NCBI GenBank assembly: GCA_946482325.1
Contig: CAMLRA010000032.1
Span: 1 to 30,122 of the forward strand
From: an uncultured Chromatiaceae bacterium
Lineage (GTDB): Bacteria; Pseudomonadota; Gammaproteobacteria; Enterobacterales; Alteromonadaceae
Direction: 5' to 3'
Length of the DNA stretch: 30,122 nt
Under the pieces are notes generated by a model. That model worked only from the letters and a program-made list of their open reading frames with translations, was not told where the DNA came from and did no database searches. Shown one piece after another: positions 8,434-15,263 of this stretch. The position numbers and the translations under genes were made by a program. Numbering within the stretch: the first letter of the stretch is position 1; every line of letters starts with the position of its first letter.

Positions 8434-9501
8434 TTAACTGTTGCTGGCGATCACAGTCACTGCACTGGCATCTTTCAGGCTAGCCTGACCGGCAGTGACC
8501 ACTTCATCACCAACACTGATGCCGTCAGTGATTTCTACCATGGCGTCATTTTCGTAACCGGTTTTCACAGTTTTGCGTGCGACTTTGCCATCTTTAACTA
8601 CAAAGACTGAACTGCTGTTATCCATCGCCAATACTGCGCGTTTTGGTACTAACAAGGCATCAGGTTTAGTGTCATATTGCAGTTCGATTTGCGCAAACAT
8701 GCCCGCTTTTAAAGTTAAATCATCATTTTGCACGCCGATAGTGACACGAGCTGTGCCGGTTGTGGCGTCTACTACCGGTGAAATACGGATGATTTTGGCT
8801 TGTAACTGCGGCATCCCAGCAAAGTTCAGGTAGGCGGTCTGGCCAACTTTGGCACGGGTCAACTGATGTTCAGGCAGGTTGATCACAGCTTCAAGATACT
8901 GTTGCGAAACAACATGAAACAGCGCTTTGGAGGAGAATTCAGTGATTAACTGACCTACTTTGGCATAACGGCGGGCAATAACGCCGCTGATCGGCGCAAC
9001 GATCTTAGTATCACGCAGCGCCAGTTCCTGCATTCGCACCGATGCATCTAACGATTCAACTTGCCATTTCAGCTTATCGTAGACGTCGGTACTGACCAGT
9101 TTGCGCTGGTGCATTTTCTCAACACGCTCTAATTCGCTTTTCAGCTGGCCTAAATCGGCTTTGCCTTTGGCGAGCGCCAGTTGCTGACGTTCAGTATCTA
9201 AAGTCGCCAGCACCTGGCCGGCCTGAACGTGGTCGCCTTCTTCAACTAACAGGGTTTGGACTATGCCGGTGGCTTTACTGTTGACTTCAGCGTCGGCTTT
9301 GGCTTCAAGGGTAGAGGTGGTGCGGTAGGTACTGCTGATTTCGCCGCGGCTGACTTTAGCGGCTTCTACCGGAATGCTGACCACAACGTCCTTTTTCTCG
9401 GTATCCGGACTGCTGTTTGCAGATTCGCAGCCGCTGAGTAACAAGGTCGAGGTTAATAATACCAGCGACATTGCTTTGGAAAGTTGAGAGATCTTGTTCA
9501 T
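8434..9501 (-). CDS. RND efflux periplasmic adaptor lipoprotein (membrane fusion protein)
   Basis: This 355-residue protein has a lipoprotein signal peptide ending in LLSGC, with the lipidated cysteine at residue 25. It then follows the HlyD/AcrA order. A barrel-sandwich (lipoyl) half comes first (EVNSKATGIVQTLLVEEGDHVQAGQVLATLD), then a short alpha-helical hairpin at about 100-150. The second lipoyl half (IVAPISGVIARRYAKVGQLI), a beta-barrel and a membrane-proximal domain ending near SLKDASAVTVIASN complete it. The adaptor joins the inner-membrane RND pump to a TolC-type channel. No channel gene is adjacent, so one must be supplied from elsewhere. AAGGA lies seven bases before the ATG at 9501. 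It is the first gene of the operon, divergent from fadL. I see no regulator gene nearby. Confidence 0.93.
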   Translation of the reverse strand: MNKISQLSKAMSLVLLTSTLLLSGCESANSSPDTEKKDVVVSIPVEAAKVSRGEISSTYRTTSTLEAKADAEVNSKATGIVQTLLVEEGDHVQAGQVLATLDTERQQLALAKGKADLGQLKSELERVEKMHQRKLVSTDVYDKLKWQVESLDASVRMQELALRDTKIVAPISGVIARRYAKVGQLITEFSSKALFHVVSQQYLEAVINLPEHQLTRAKVGQTAYLNFAGMPQLQAKIIRISPVVDATTGTARVTIGVQNDDLTLKAGMFAQIELQYDTKPDALLVPKRAVLAMDNSSSVFVVKDGKVARKTVKTGYENDAMVEITDGISVGDEVVTAGQASLKDASAVTVIASNS

Positions 9502-9775
9502 GTTAAATTCCTTGCCTGGTGGTCAATTTTTAAAACTGTGATGCGGACAGAGTGCAGCTGTCGTGCCATATGCAATAACACAAATTTTATGCTTTAAAAT
9601 CATTGTGATATAGGTGAAAGCCAATACTCAGTTGCAACAAGATGTTTCTGTGTTTTAGTAAATTTCGCTATTAATTAGCTATTTGAGTCAAACAGGCTTT
9701 GCGACTAATCACATTTTTTTGCGACGTTCCCTGCTATCTCCCTGGCGCAGATGGCCGTATACTGCGCGGCCTTAT

Positions 9776-9792
9776 AACTGGTCTGTCCAGAA
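9776..9792 (+). promoter_or_regulatory. FadR-like operator upstream of fadL
   Basis: AACTGGTCTGTCCAGAA lies 32 bases before the fadL ATG. It matches the gammaproteobacterial FadR consensus as I remember it (AACTGGTCNGACCAGTT) at all but three defined positions, and it holds the symmetric core CTGG-N5-CCAG. TATACT at 9758-9763 is a possible -10 box, placing the site just downstream of a transcription start, as expected for repression. FadR control of fadL is known in E. coli and Vibrio. The fadR gene itself is not in this window. Confidence 0.55.
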
Positions 9793-9823
9793 ACATGTTT
9801 CATTCATAGAGTTTGATGTCCTG

Positions 9824-11287
9824 ATGAAAAAAACCTGCATTGCTTTAATCATCTCCGCAGTTTGTTACAGTCAGCTTGCGCAGGCTGAAGGTTACAAATT
9901 ATTCGAACAATCCGTCAGTGCCATGGGTAATGCTTATGCGGGCCGCGGTGCTCAGGTAACCGATGCGACATTAGTGCATTCCAACCCTGCCGCCATTACC
10001 CAATTAAATGGCTCACAACTGGCAGGCGGTTTGAATCTGATCCACGCTGAGACCCGGTACAACCAGGTCAGCGCGCAAAGTGCCAACGGTGCACCTGTAG
10101 TTGGTCGTGCTGACGGTAAAAATAGTTTGAACGAAGCCGTGCCTTTTGTGTTTTACAGCACCGAGCTCAACGACAAGCTCAGTGTTGGCACTGGTTTTTA
10201 TGTGCCATTTGGTTTGTCTTCGGATTATCAGGACGATTGGGCCGGCCGTTATTTTGCTGACGAAACCGCGATAGAAGTGCTGGCCGTCACCGCCGTGGCG
10301 GCTTACCAGCTGACAGAGCAATGGTCTGCCGGTATCGGGATCAATTTAAACCACGCTGAGGGCACACTCTCCAAATTCAAGGACCACAGCGGCCTGTGTG
10401 AGCTGGGCACTGGCATCAATCAGCTATACAAAGCCGATGTCTATAATCCGCTGCTGTGTCAGAGTCACTACTCAGTCACCGGCGATGATTTAGCTGTTGG
10501 TTATAGCCTTGGCTTACATGGTCAGCTGACACCATCACTGCGTGTTGCTGTGGCGTATCACAGTGCAGTGAAGTTTAATTTGCAGGGTGATTCTGAAATC
10601 ACCAACACTCCGATCACCGGGGCGCAAGTGGCCGGCAACAGCAATTTTATTGTGGTGAGCCCAACGCTGCCGGCGATTAGCAAACAAACCGGCAAGCTGG
10701 CGACGAATCCACGCACCACTGAAGCCAGTCAGTTAGCGCTGACCACGCCGGCGAGTCTGGCTCTCAGTCTGGATCATCAGTTCAATACAACATGGTCCTG
10801 GCAAGCCAGCCTGAGCTGGACCATGTGGAGTGATTTCCGTTCGATTGATATCATCAGCACCGCCGACACGCCAAGTATTTCCCTGTCGACACAGCTGCCA
10901 CAGAATCTCAATAGCACCGGTTATATTGGCTTTATTCCGGAACATTGGCGCGACAGCGTTTCTGTGGCTGTGGGGCTGAGCTGGCAGCAGCAAAGCGATC
11001 GGATGTTCAAAACCGGCCTCGCGTATGATGAAAACCCGATTGAACAATCGCATCGCACGGCGCGGGTGCCAACCAACGACCGTATCTGGTGGACTTTAGG
11101 TATGAACCAGCAACTGACCTCACAGTGGAGCCTGGACATCGCCGCCGGCTGGATGTGGATGGACGCTCTGAATGTTCGCGAGCGCGAATACAATGTTCAG
11201 GAAGTCGCTTTGTATAAATCAGGCCTGAGCGCCCATTATCGTAATGATGCCTGGTTACTGGGCGCGCAGCTGAACTACCGGTTCTGA
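9824..11287 (+). CDS. fadL: FadL/OmpP1 family long-chain fatty acid outer-membrane transporter
   Basis: I start at the ATG at 9824, which gives MKKTCIALIISAVCYSQLAQA, a standard signal peptide cleaved at about residue 21. The open frame extends 47 codons upstream, but that part is not signal-like and would cover the promoter. The mature N-terminus (EGYKLFEQSVSAMGNAYAGR) and the NPA motif at residues 54-56 (SNPAAIT) are hallmarks of the FadL hatch region. The rest is barrel-like and ends in LLGAQLNYRF, with a C-terminal Phe. Length is 487 residues, normal for the family. The protein passes long-chain fatty acids across the outer membrane. A loop with two cysteines (about residues 184-205) looks lineage-specific. 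The gene is single, with a good terminator after it and a FadR-like site before it. Other hydrophobic substrates are possible, as for TodX/TbuX relatives. Confidence 0.92.
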   Translation: MKKTCIALIISAVCYSQLAQAEGYKLFEQSVSAMGNAYAGRGAQVTDATLVHSNPAAITQLNGSQLAGGLNLIHAETRYNQVSAQSANGAPVVGRADGKNSLNEAVPFVFYSTELNDKLSVGTGFYVPFGLSSDYQDDWAGRYFADETAIEVLAVTAVAAYQLTEQWSAGIGINLNHAEGTLSKFKDHSGLCELGTGINQLYKADVYNPLLCQSHYSVTGDDLAVGYSLGLHGQLTPSLRVAVAYHSAVKFNLQGDSEITNTPITGAQVAGNSNFIVVSPTLPAISKQTGKLATNPRTTEASQLALTTPASLALSLDHQFNTTWSWQASLSWTMWSDFRSIDIISTADTPSISLSTQLPQNLNSTGYIGFIPEHWRDSVSVAVGLSWQQQSDRMFKTGLAYDENPIEQSHRTARVPTNDRIWWTLGMNQQLTSQWSLDIAAGWMWMDALNVREREYNVQEVALYKSGLSAHYRNDAWLLGAQLNYRF

Positions 11288-11317
11288 CCGGCGAATAGCG
11301 GTCACCACCAAAACAGA

Positions 11318-11346
11318 AGACCCACTATGCCGTGGGTCTCTTTTTA
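11318..11346 (+). terminator. Intrinsic terminator of fadL
   Basis: An 8-base stem, AGACCCAC and GTGGGTCT, with a six-base loop is followed by CTTTTTAT on the plus strand. It begins 30 bases after the fadL stop codon. Confidence 0.88.
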
Positions 11347-11394
11347 TGCGCTATGTTGTGGCGCGTCAGCACTTCATGCAGCTTGGCACTGTCA

Positions 11395-12354
11395 TCAGTG
11401 TTTTTTCAGTTCAATTTCACCGGATACGGTCGAAATTTCAACATTACCCTCGCCATTGCCGGTACGGAATTCTAAGTGCCGGCGTGGACCGTATTTAGCG
11501 CGGGTGGCTTTGTCTGCAGTCAAGCCGTTATCGATATCACCACCGGCGCTGGCTTCTAAATCAAAACGGGCGCTGACATCGGCATCCAACGTCAGCCGGC
11601 TGGCACCGCTGACACTACTGGCAGCAATGCGCGGCGCTTTACTGCCTTTGAGAGCAGCGCGGATCTCACCGTTGACGCTACTGAATTCCAGACGATCCGT
11701 ACCGGTTAAATCCAGTTGGCCTTCACCGTTAACCACCGCGAGTTCGACTTCTTTTGCACTGCTTTGGCTGCTGATTTCGCCGTTGACAGATTCCAGCTCC
11801 AGCGTGCCCGACGAACCTTTGTCACTGATTTGGCCATTGACTGTGGTGATATGAATGCGGCCTGCGTTATCCCGGCTGCTGATCTCACCATTGACGGTTT
11901 CCAGTGCGATATCACCTTTGAGCTTTTCGGCATCAACTTTGCCGTTAACTGTGGTCAGCCGCGCCCCGCCTTCAATGCCGCGGGCTGATACATTGGCATT
12001 GACACCGCTGAATTTCAGTTCACTGCCGACCGGAACTTCGATGGTCAGGTCTGAGCCTTCTTGTTTTTCCGAACTCCAGCTGCCGTAATTATTCCGCGGC
12101 ATTTTTACCGCAAAGCGGGTTACACCGTTTTCAGAAGTCAGCTCATAGCCTTCGGCTTTTTCGTCCAGTGTGCCTTTGACACTGAATGTATTCGCTTTCA
12201 CAGCAACAATCCGCACTTCACCGCGCATGTTTTCGATTTCGATTTTCTCAGACGCCGACACATTACGGCTTTGATCGATCGCTTCACCAGCGGCCCAGGC
12301 TGGCGCCTGCAGCAATGCCAGCATCAGGACTGTCAGTTTAAATGGCTTGGTCAT
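11395..12354 (-). CDS. Exported DUF4097 beta-solenoid protein of a sigma/anti-sigma operon
   Basis: This 319-residue protein has a signal peptide (MTKPFKLTVLMLALLQAPAWA) and a DUF4097 (putative adhesin) body. Two ATG codons are in frame at 12360 and 12354. AGGAG is one base from the first and seven from the second, so I choose the second. The core is a run of VNG-containing rungs whose Val lies at residues 118, 136, 154, 172, 190 and 208 (exactly 18 apart), then 227 and 248. The motif is typically TVNGEIS. This predicts a right-handed beta-helix with an Asn-Gly turn stacked on one edge. The start is 10 bases after the stop of the anti-sigma-like gene, so this is the third gene of the operon. 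DUF4097 genes are often found next to sigma/anti-sigma pairs. Their biochemical role is unknown. A periplasmic or surface location is inferred from the signal peptide. Confidence 0.88.
   Translation of the reverse strand: MTKPFKLTVLMLALLQAPAWAAGEAIDQSRNVSASEKIEIENMRGEVRIVAVKANTFSVKGTLDEKAEGYELTSENGVTRFAVKMPRNNYGSWSSEKQEGSDLTIEVPVGSELKFSGVNANVSARGIEGGARLTTVNGKVDAEKLKGDIALETVNGEISSRDNAGRIHITTVNGQISDKGSSGTLELESVNGEISSQSSAKEVELAVVNGEGQLDLTGTDRLEFSSVNGEIRAALKGSKAPRIAASSVSGASRLTLDADVSARFDLEASAGGDIDNGLTADKATRAKYGPRRHLEFRTGNGEGNVEISTVSGEIELKKH
11674..12003 (-). repeat. 54-base coding repeat (18-residue VNG rungs)
   Basis: Within the DUF4097 gene the VNG codons recur every 54 bases over six units, then at 57 bases. 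At DNA level the units are imperfect (variants of CCGTTGAC plus flanking sequence on the plus strand), so the period is conserved mainly at protein level. Confidence 0.7.
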
Positions 12355-12364
12355 GGTCATACTC

Positions 12365-12868
12365 CTAAGTCAGTTCGCTGGTTTCAACCAGTTTGGCAAT
12401 GTAATTGAGTTGTTGTTGCTGAAGTCTTTGTAATTGTTGAATAAGTTTTTGGTTGTCTGGCTGAAACGCCAACGCCAGCTCAATTTGAGACTGAGCTTTA
12501 TTCCAGATGGCGATTTGTTGCGACCAATCGCTGAACCCATCCGGGATTTGTTGCAAGGCTTTGAGCTGCCGGGTTTGTTCTTCCCCCAGCTGACGGCTCA
12601 GTTGCTCACTGACCCCCAACAAAGATACTGTGGCTTCTGCCGGGGCTATATTTGGTTCGTTCAGTGCAAGTTGAGGCTCCAACGGCAGCTGCTGCGGCCA
12701 GAACCACAAAGTCAGTACCGCTGCTGCGGCAACACCAAGCCAGGCACCATAACTACGACGCTGACGCGGCTCCATTCTTGCGGAAATTTCCGGCCACAAG
12801 TCGCGTTGCGGCTCTAAAGCGGGCGCTAACCGCGAAATCATCGCATCTAATTGCTGCTCAGTTTTCAT
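12365..12868 (-). CDS. Single-pass membrane protein, probable anti-sigma factor
   Basis: I start at the ATG at 12868 (MKTEQQLDAMISRLAP), which overlaps the end of the sigma gene by 11 bases. The open frame extends 40 codons further up, but only inside the sigma gene. The 167-residue product has a cytoplasmic N-terminus of about 40 residues, one membrane helix (GAWLGVAAAAVLTLWFW, about 40-56), and a Gln-rich periplasmic part with amphipathic, coiled-coil-like helices at the C-terminus. Placement directly after an ECF sigma gene and a single membrane span are typical of anti-sigma factors. I do not see the HxxxCxxC zinc motif, so the sigma-binding domain must be of another type if the role is right. 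The role is inferred mainly from context. Confidence 0.75.
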   Translation of the reverse strand: MKTEQQLDAMISRLAPALEPQRDLWPEISARMEPRQRRSYGAWLGVAAAAVLTLWFWPQQLPLEPQLALNEPNIAPAEATVSLLGVSEQLSRQLGEEQTRQLKALQQIPDGFSDWSQQIAIWNKAQSQIELALAFQPDNQKLIQQLQRLQQQQLNYIAKLVETSELT

Positions 12869-13370
12869 CAACCCAACTCCGTAGTAATTGTCTGGCTCTG
12901 TGATACTGCGCTTTGCTGCTGCCTTCGGCAATTCCCAGCAAATCGGCGATTTCGTTATGTTGATACCCTTCCAGTGCAAACAGCACAAAAACCGCCCGGG
13001 CCTGTGCAGGCAAACGCAAAATTGCCTGTTCTAGTTGCGGCATCTCAGGGGCGTCGATATATCCCTGCTCTTCCGGCTCTTCGTCTACCACTAACCGCAT
13101 CACCTTGTTTTTACGCCAGATATCAACGGCTGTTCGGCTACTGATGCTATGCAACCAGGTTGAAAAACTGCTGTCACCACGAAAACCGGGTAGTTGCTGC
13201 CAGGCGCGAACAAAGGCTTCCTGTGTTGCATCTTCAGCCTGGCCACGGTCGACCAGCAGCCGCAGGCAAATTGCATAAACCCGCCCTTTAAATTGATGAT
13301 ACAACTGATAAAAAGCTTGTTGATCACCTTTTTTTGCCTGATGGACCCAGGTTTCCAGCTGTTGCTGCAT
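12858..13370 (-). CDS. ECF-type RNA polymerase sigma factor
   Basis: This 170-residue protein has only sigma regions 2 and 4. Region 2 spans about residues 18-85 and includes YAICLRLLVDRGQAEDATQE followed by AFVRAWQQLPGFRG and FSTWLHSISSRTAVDIWRK, covering the core-binding helix and the -10 recognition helix. Region 4 (about 110-165: LPAQARAVFVLFALEGYQHNE, then IADLLGIAEGSSKAQYHRAR) is the -35 helix-turn-helix. It directs RNA polymerase to a small regulon. It is the first gene of a three-gene operon with the anti-sigma-like and DUF4097 genes. I looked for a self-recognised promoter in the 168 bases upstream and found no convincing ECF -35/-10 pair. The ATG at 13370 has only a weak ribosome site. 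Confidence 0.93.
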   Translation of the reverse strand: MQQQLETWVHQAKKGDQQAFYQLYHQFKGRVYAICLRLLVDRGQAEDATQEAFVRAWQQLPGFRGDSSFSTWLHSISSRTAVDIWRKNKVMRLVVDEEPEEQGYIDAPEMPQLEQAILRLPAQARAVFVLFALEGYQHNEIADLLGIAEGSSKAQYHRARQLLRSWVDEN

Positions 13371-13484
13371 CCCGATGCAATTTCCGTGATTAAGTTCTGT
13401 TGTCAGTGTAGTCGCTTGCTGTACTGGATTGGTTTAAAGCCAAAGTTGAATTTGGACAAAAACTTTTTGGCCGCAACTGCAGAC

Positions 13485-13511
13485 AGAAAAAAGCCGGTGA
13501 GATACCGGCTT
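13485..13511 (-). terminator. Intrinsic terminator of lgt-thyA
   Basis: On the minus strand AAGCCGGT and ACCGGCTT form an 8-base stem with loop ATCTC, followed by TTTTTTCTG. It lies 28 bases after the thyA stop. Confidence 0.85.
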
Positions 13512-13538
13512 CAGCTTTGTCAATGTGCAGTGTACCAA

Positions 13539-14372
13539 CTAAATCGCCACCGGCGCCTTAATATGTGGATGCGCCTGATAATTCTGCAGTTCAAAATCTT
13601 CAAAGCGGAAGGCAAAAATATCTTTCACCGCCGGATTCAGTTTCATTTGCGGCAACGGATACGGCGTGCGGCTCAGCTGCAGCTCCACCTGTTCCAGATG
13701 ATTCAGGTACAAATGCGCATCACCAAAGGTGTGGATAAAATCACCGGGCGCCAAATCACAAACCTGTGCCACCATCAGGGTTAATAAGGCATAGCTGGCG
13801 ATATTAAATGGCACACCGAGGAAAATATCAGCGCTGCGCTGATACAACTGACAAGAAAGTTTGCCATCATTGACATAAAACTGGAACAACGTATGACAAG
13901 GTGGCAATGCCTGCTTGCCCTGCGCGGCGTTTTCGCGTGGCGAGAAGCTGGTGTCCGGCAGTACTGCCGGGTTCCAGGCACTGACAATCAAGCGGCGTGA
14001 ATCAGGGGTGCGTTTGATGTCATTGATGAGTTGGCTGATTTGGTCGATCACCTGGCCATCCGCACCTTGCCAGCTGCGCCACTGAGCACCATACACCGGC
14101 CCCAGTTCGCCATCATCAGTCGCCCAGCCGTCCCAAATCGACACACCATTGGCCTTGAGATAACCGATATTGGTATCACCTTGTAAGAACCATAGCAATT
14201 CGTGAATGATCGATTTGAGGTGACATTTTTTCGTAGTAACCAGCGGAAAGCCTTCGGCCAGATTAAAGCGCATCTGATAACCAAACACGCTGATGGTGCC
14301 GGTGCCGGTGCGGTCCGTTTTACGGTGCCCCTGCTCCAGCACATGACGCATCAGGTCGAGATATTGTTTCAT
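13539..14372 (-). CDS. thyA: Thymidylate synthase
   Basis: ThyA methylates dUMP to dTMP using methylenetetrahydrofolate. The 277-residue protein begins [15 protein letters not shown]. It shows RTGTGT near the N-terminus (phosphate loop), FPLVTTKK, the [16 protein letters not shown] helix (here [12 protein letters not shown]), and the catalytic cysteine Cys159 in [24 protein letters not shown] and [13 protein letters not shown] bind nucleotide and folate. It ends in APVAI, the usual C-terminal lid. Compared with the 264 residues of E. coli it has extra residues at about 139-155 ([15 protein letters not shown]), just before the active-site Cys, as in Shewanella-type enzymes. Its ATG overlaps the lgt stop as ATGA, suggesting coupled translation. 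The frame extends 25 codons upstream into lgt, but the conserved N-terminus fixes the start. Confidence 0.97.
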   Translation of the reverse strand: MKQYLDLMRHVLEQGHRKTDRTGTGTISVFGYQMRFNLAEGFPLVTTKKCHLKSIIHELLWFLQGDTNIGYLKANGVSIWDGWATDDGELGPVYGAQWRSWQGADGQVIDQISQLINDIKRTPDSRRLIVSAWNPAVLPDTSFSPRENAAQGKQALPPCHTLFQFYVNDGKLSCQLYQRSADIFLGVPFNIASYALLTLMVAQVCDLAPGDFIHTFGDAHLYLNHLEQVELQLSRTPYPLPQMKLNPAVKDIFAFRFEDFELQNYQAHPHIKAPVAI

Positions 14373-15169
14373 GCTTTTGCTCCTTCCCGGCGATATCCCC
14401 AGACAATCAGTGCAATCCCTGTCAGGATCATCGGCATACAGAGCCATTGCCCCATCGACATACCGAGGCTCAGAATGCCCAGATGCGCATCCGGTTCGCG
14501 GAAAAACTCAATGCCAAAACGGAACACGCCATAACCTAACAGGAACAAACCACCGACATTGCCCGCTGGCGGGTTGCGTTTTTTATACCAAAGCAGCAGG
14601 AAAAACAGCACTATGCCTTCAAAAAAGAATTCATAGAGCTGGCTGGGATGGCGCGGTAAAGGCCCGGCGCCCGGAAACAACATCGCCCAGGGCACATCCG
14701 ATGTCCGGCCCCACAGCTCACCATTGATAAAGTTACCGATACGACCGGCACCTAAACCTAAAGGCAACAGGACAACCACAAAGTCACCCAACTGCAGATA
14801 ACTCTTGTTGAACTTCCGGCTTAACCACCACATCGCCGTCAATACCCCCAGCACACCGCCATGGAACGACATGCCGCCTTCCCAGGTGCGGAACAAATAC
14901 AGCGGATCGGCGATAAACCCGGAGAAGTTGTAAAACAGCACATAACCAATGCGGCCGCCTAATACCACACCTAAAAAACCAAAAAACATCAGGTCGCTGA
15001 CCTGCTCACGGGTCCAGCCGGAATTGGGTTTATCAGCAGCGCGGTTGGCGAGCAGATTCGCCATCACAAACGCAATCAGATACATCAGGCCGTACCAGCG
15101 GATGCTGAGCGGCCCCAGACTAAAAATCACCGGGTCAATTTGCGGAAATACCAGATAAGATTGTGACAT
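14369..15169 (-). CDS. lgt: Prolipoprotein diacylglyceryl transferase
   Basis: Lgt moves diacylglycerol from phosphatidylglycerol onto the lipobox cysteine of prolipoproteins, the first step of lipoprotein maturation. It would act on the adaptor and solute-binding lipoproteins encoded in this window. The 266-residue protein has about seven membrane helices. It carries SFHGGVLG (the essential His region), [18 protein letters not shown] (the Lgt signature) and RHPSQLYE. I start at the ATG at 15169 ([16 protein letters not shown]). A TTG seven codons earlier is in frame but adds a poorly conserved MIVTSCL. The gene overlaps thyA by four bases, the lgt-thyA order common in gammaproteobacteria. 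Confidence 0.97.
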   Translation of the reverse strand: MSQSYLVFPQIDPVIFSLGPLSIRWYGLMYLIAFVMANLLANRAADKPNSGWTREQVSDLMFFGFLGVVLGGRIGYVLFYNFSGFIADPLYLFRTWEGGMSFHGGVLGVLTAMWWLSRKFNKSYLQLGDFVVVLLPLGLGAGRIGNFINGELWGRTSDVPWAMLFPGAGPLPRHPSQLYEFFFEGIVLFFLLLWYKKRNPPAGNVGGLFLLGYGVFRFGIEFFREPDAHLGILSLGMSMGQWLCMPMILTGIALIVWGYRREGAKA

Positions 15170-15207
15170 CAGACAACTCGTGACTATCAATAAACATAAA
15201 GGGCCAC

Positions 15208-15235
15208 ATCATACGAGATGCGGCGTGAAATCCAA
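15208..15235 (-). promoter_or_regulatory. Candidate lgt-thyA promoter
   Basis: On the minus strand TATGAT (15213-15208) is a good -10 and TTGGAT (15235-15230) a weak -35, separated by 16 bases. It lies between the ptsP stop and the lgt start. I found no terminator between ptsP and lgt, so read-through from rppH-ptsP is also possible. Confidence 0.45.
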
Positions 15236-15263
15236 GCAATTTTGCGGTGGGACACAATCAGAC

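Noticed and set aside
9683..9823. 47-codon N-terminal extension of the fadL frame
   Set aside because: It is not signal-like, covers the likely promoter and FadR-like site, and a standard signal peptide starts at the ATG at 9824.
11327..11854. 175-codon open frame on the plus strand opposite the DUF4097 gene
   Set aside because: It is antisense to a well-supported gene. Its Ser/Pro/Leu-rich repetitive product is a by-product of the 54-base coding repeat.
12869..12988. 40-codon upstream extension of the anti-sigma-like gene
   Set aside because: It lies wholly inside the sigma factor gene and is out of its frame; the ATG at 12868 gives the expected short overlap.
13371..13538. Self-recognised ECF promoter upstream of the sigma gene
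   Set aside because: A CAACTTT resembles an ECF -35, but no CGTC/TCTGA-type -10 lies at 15-17 bases.
13194..13784. 196-codon plus-strand open frame across the sigma gene, the gap and thyA
   Set aside because: It crosses two real genes and a terminator, has no domain and no ribosome site.
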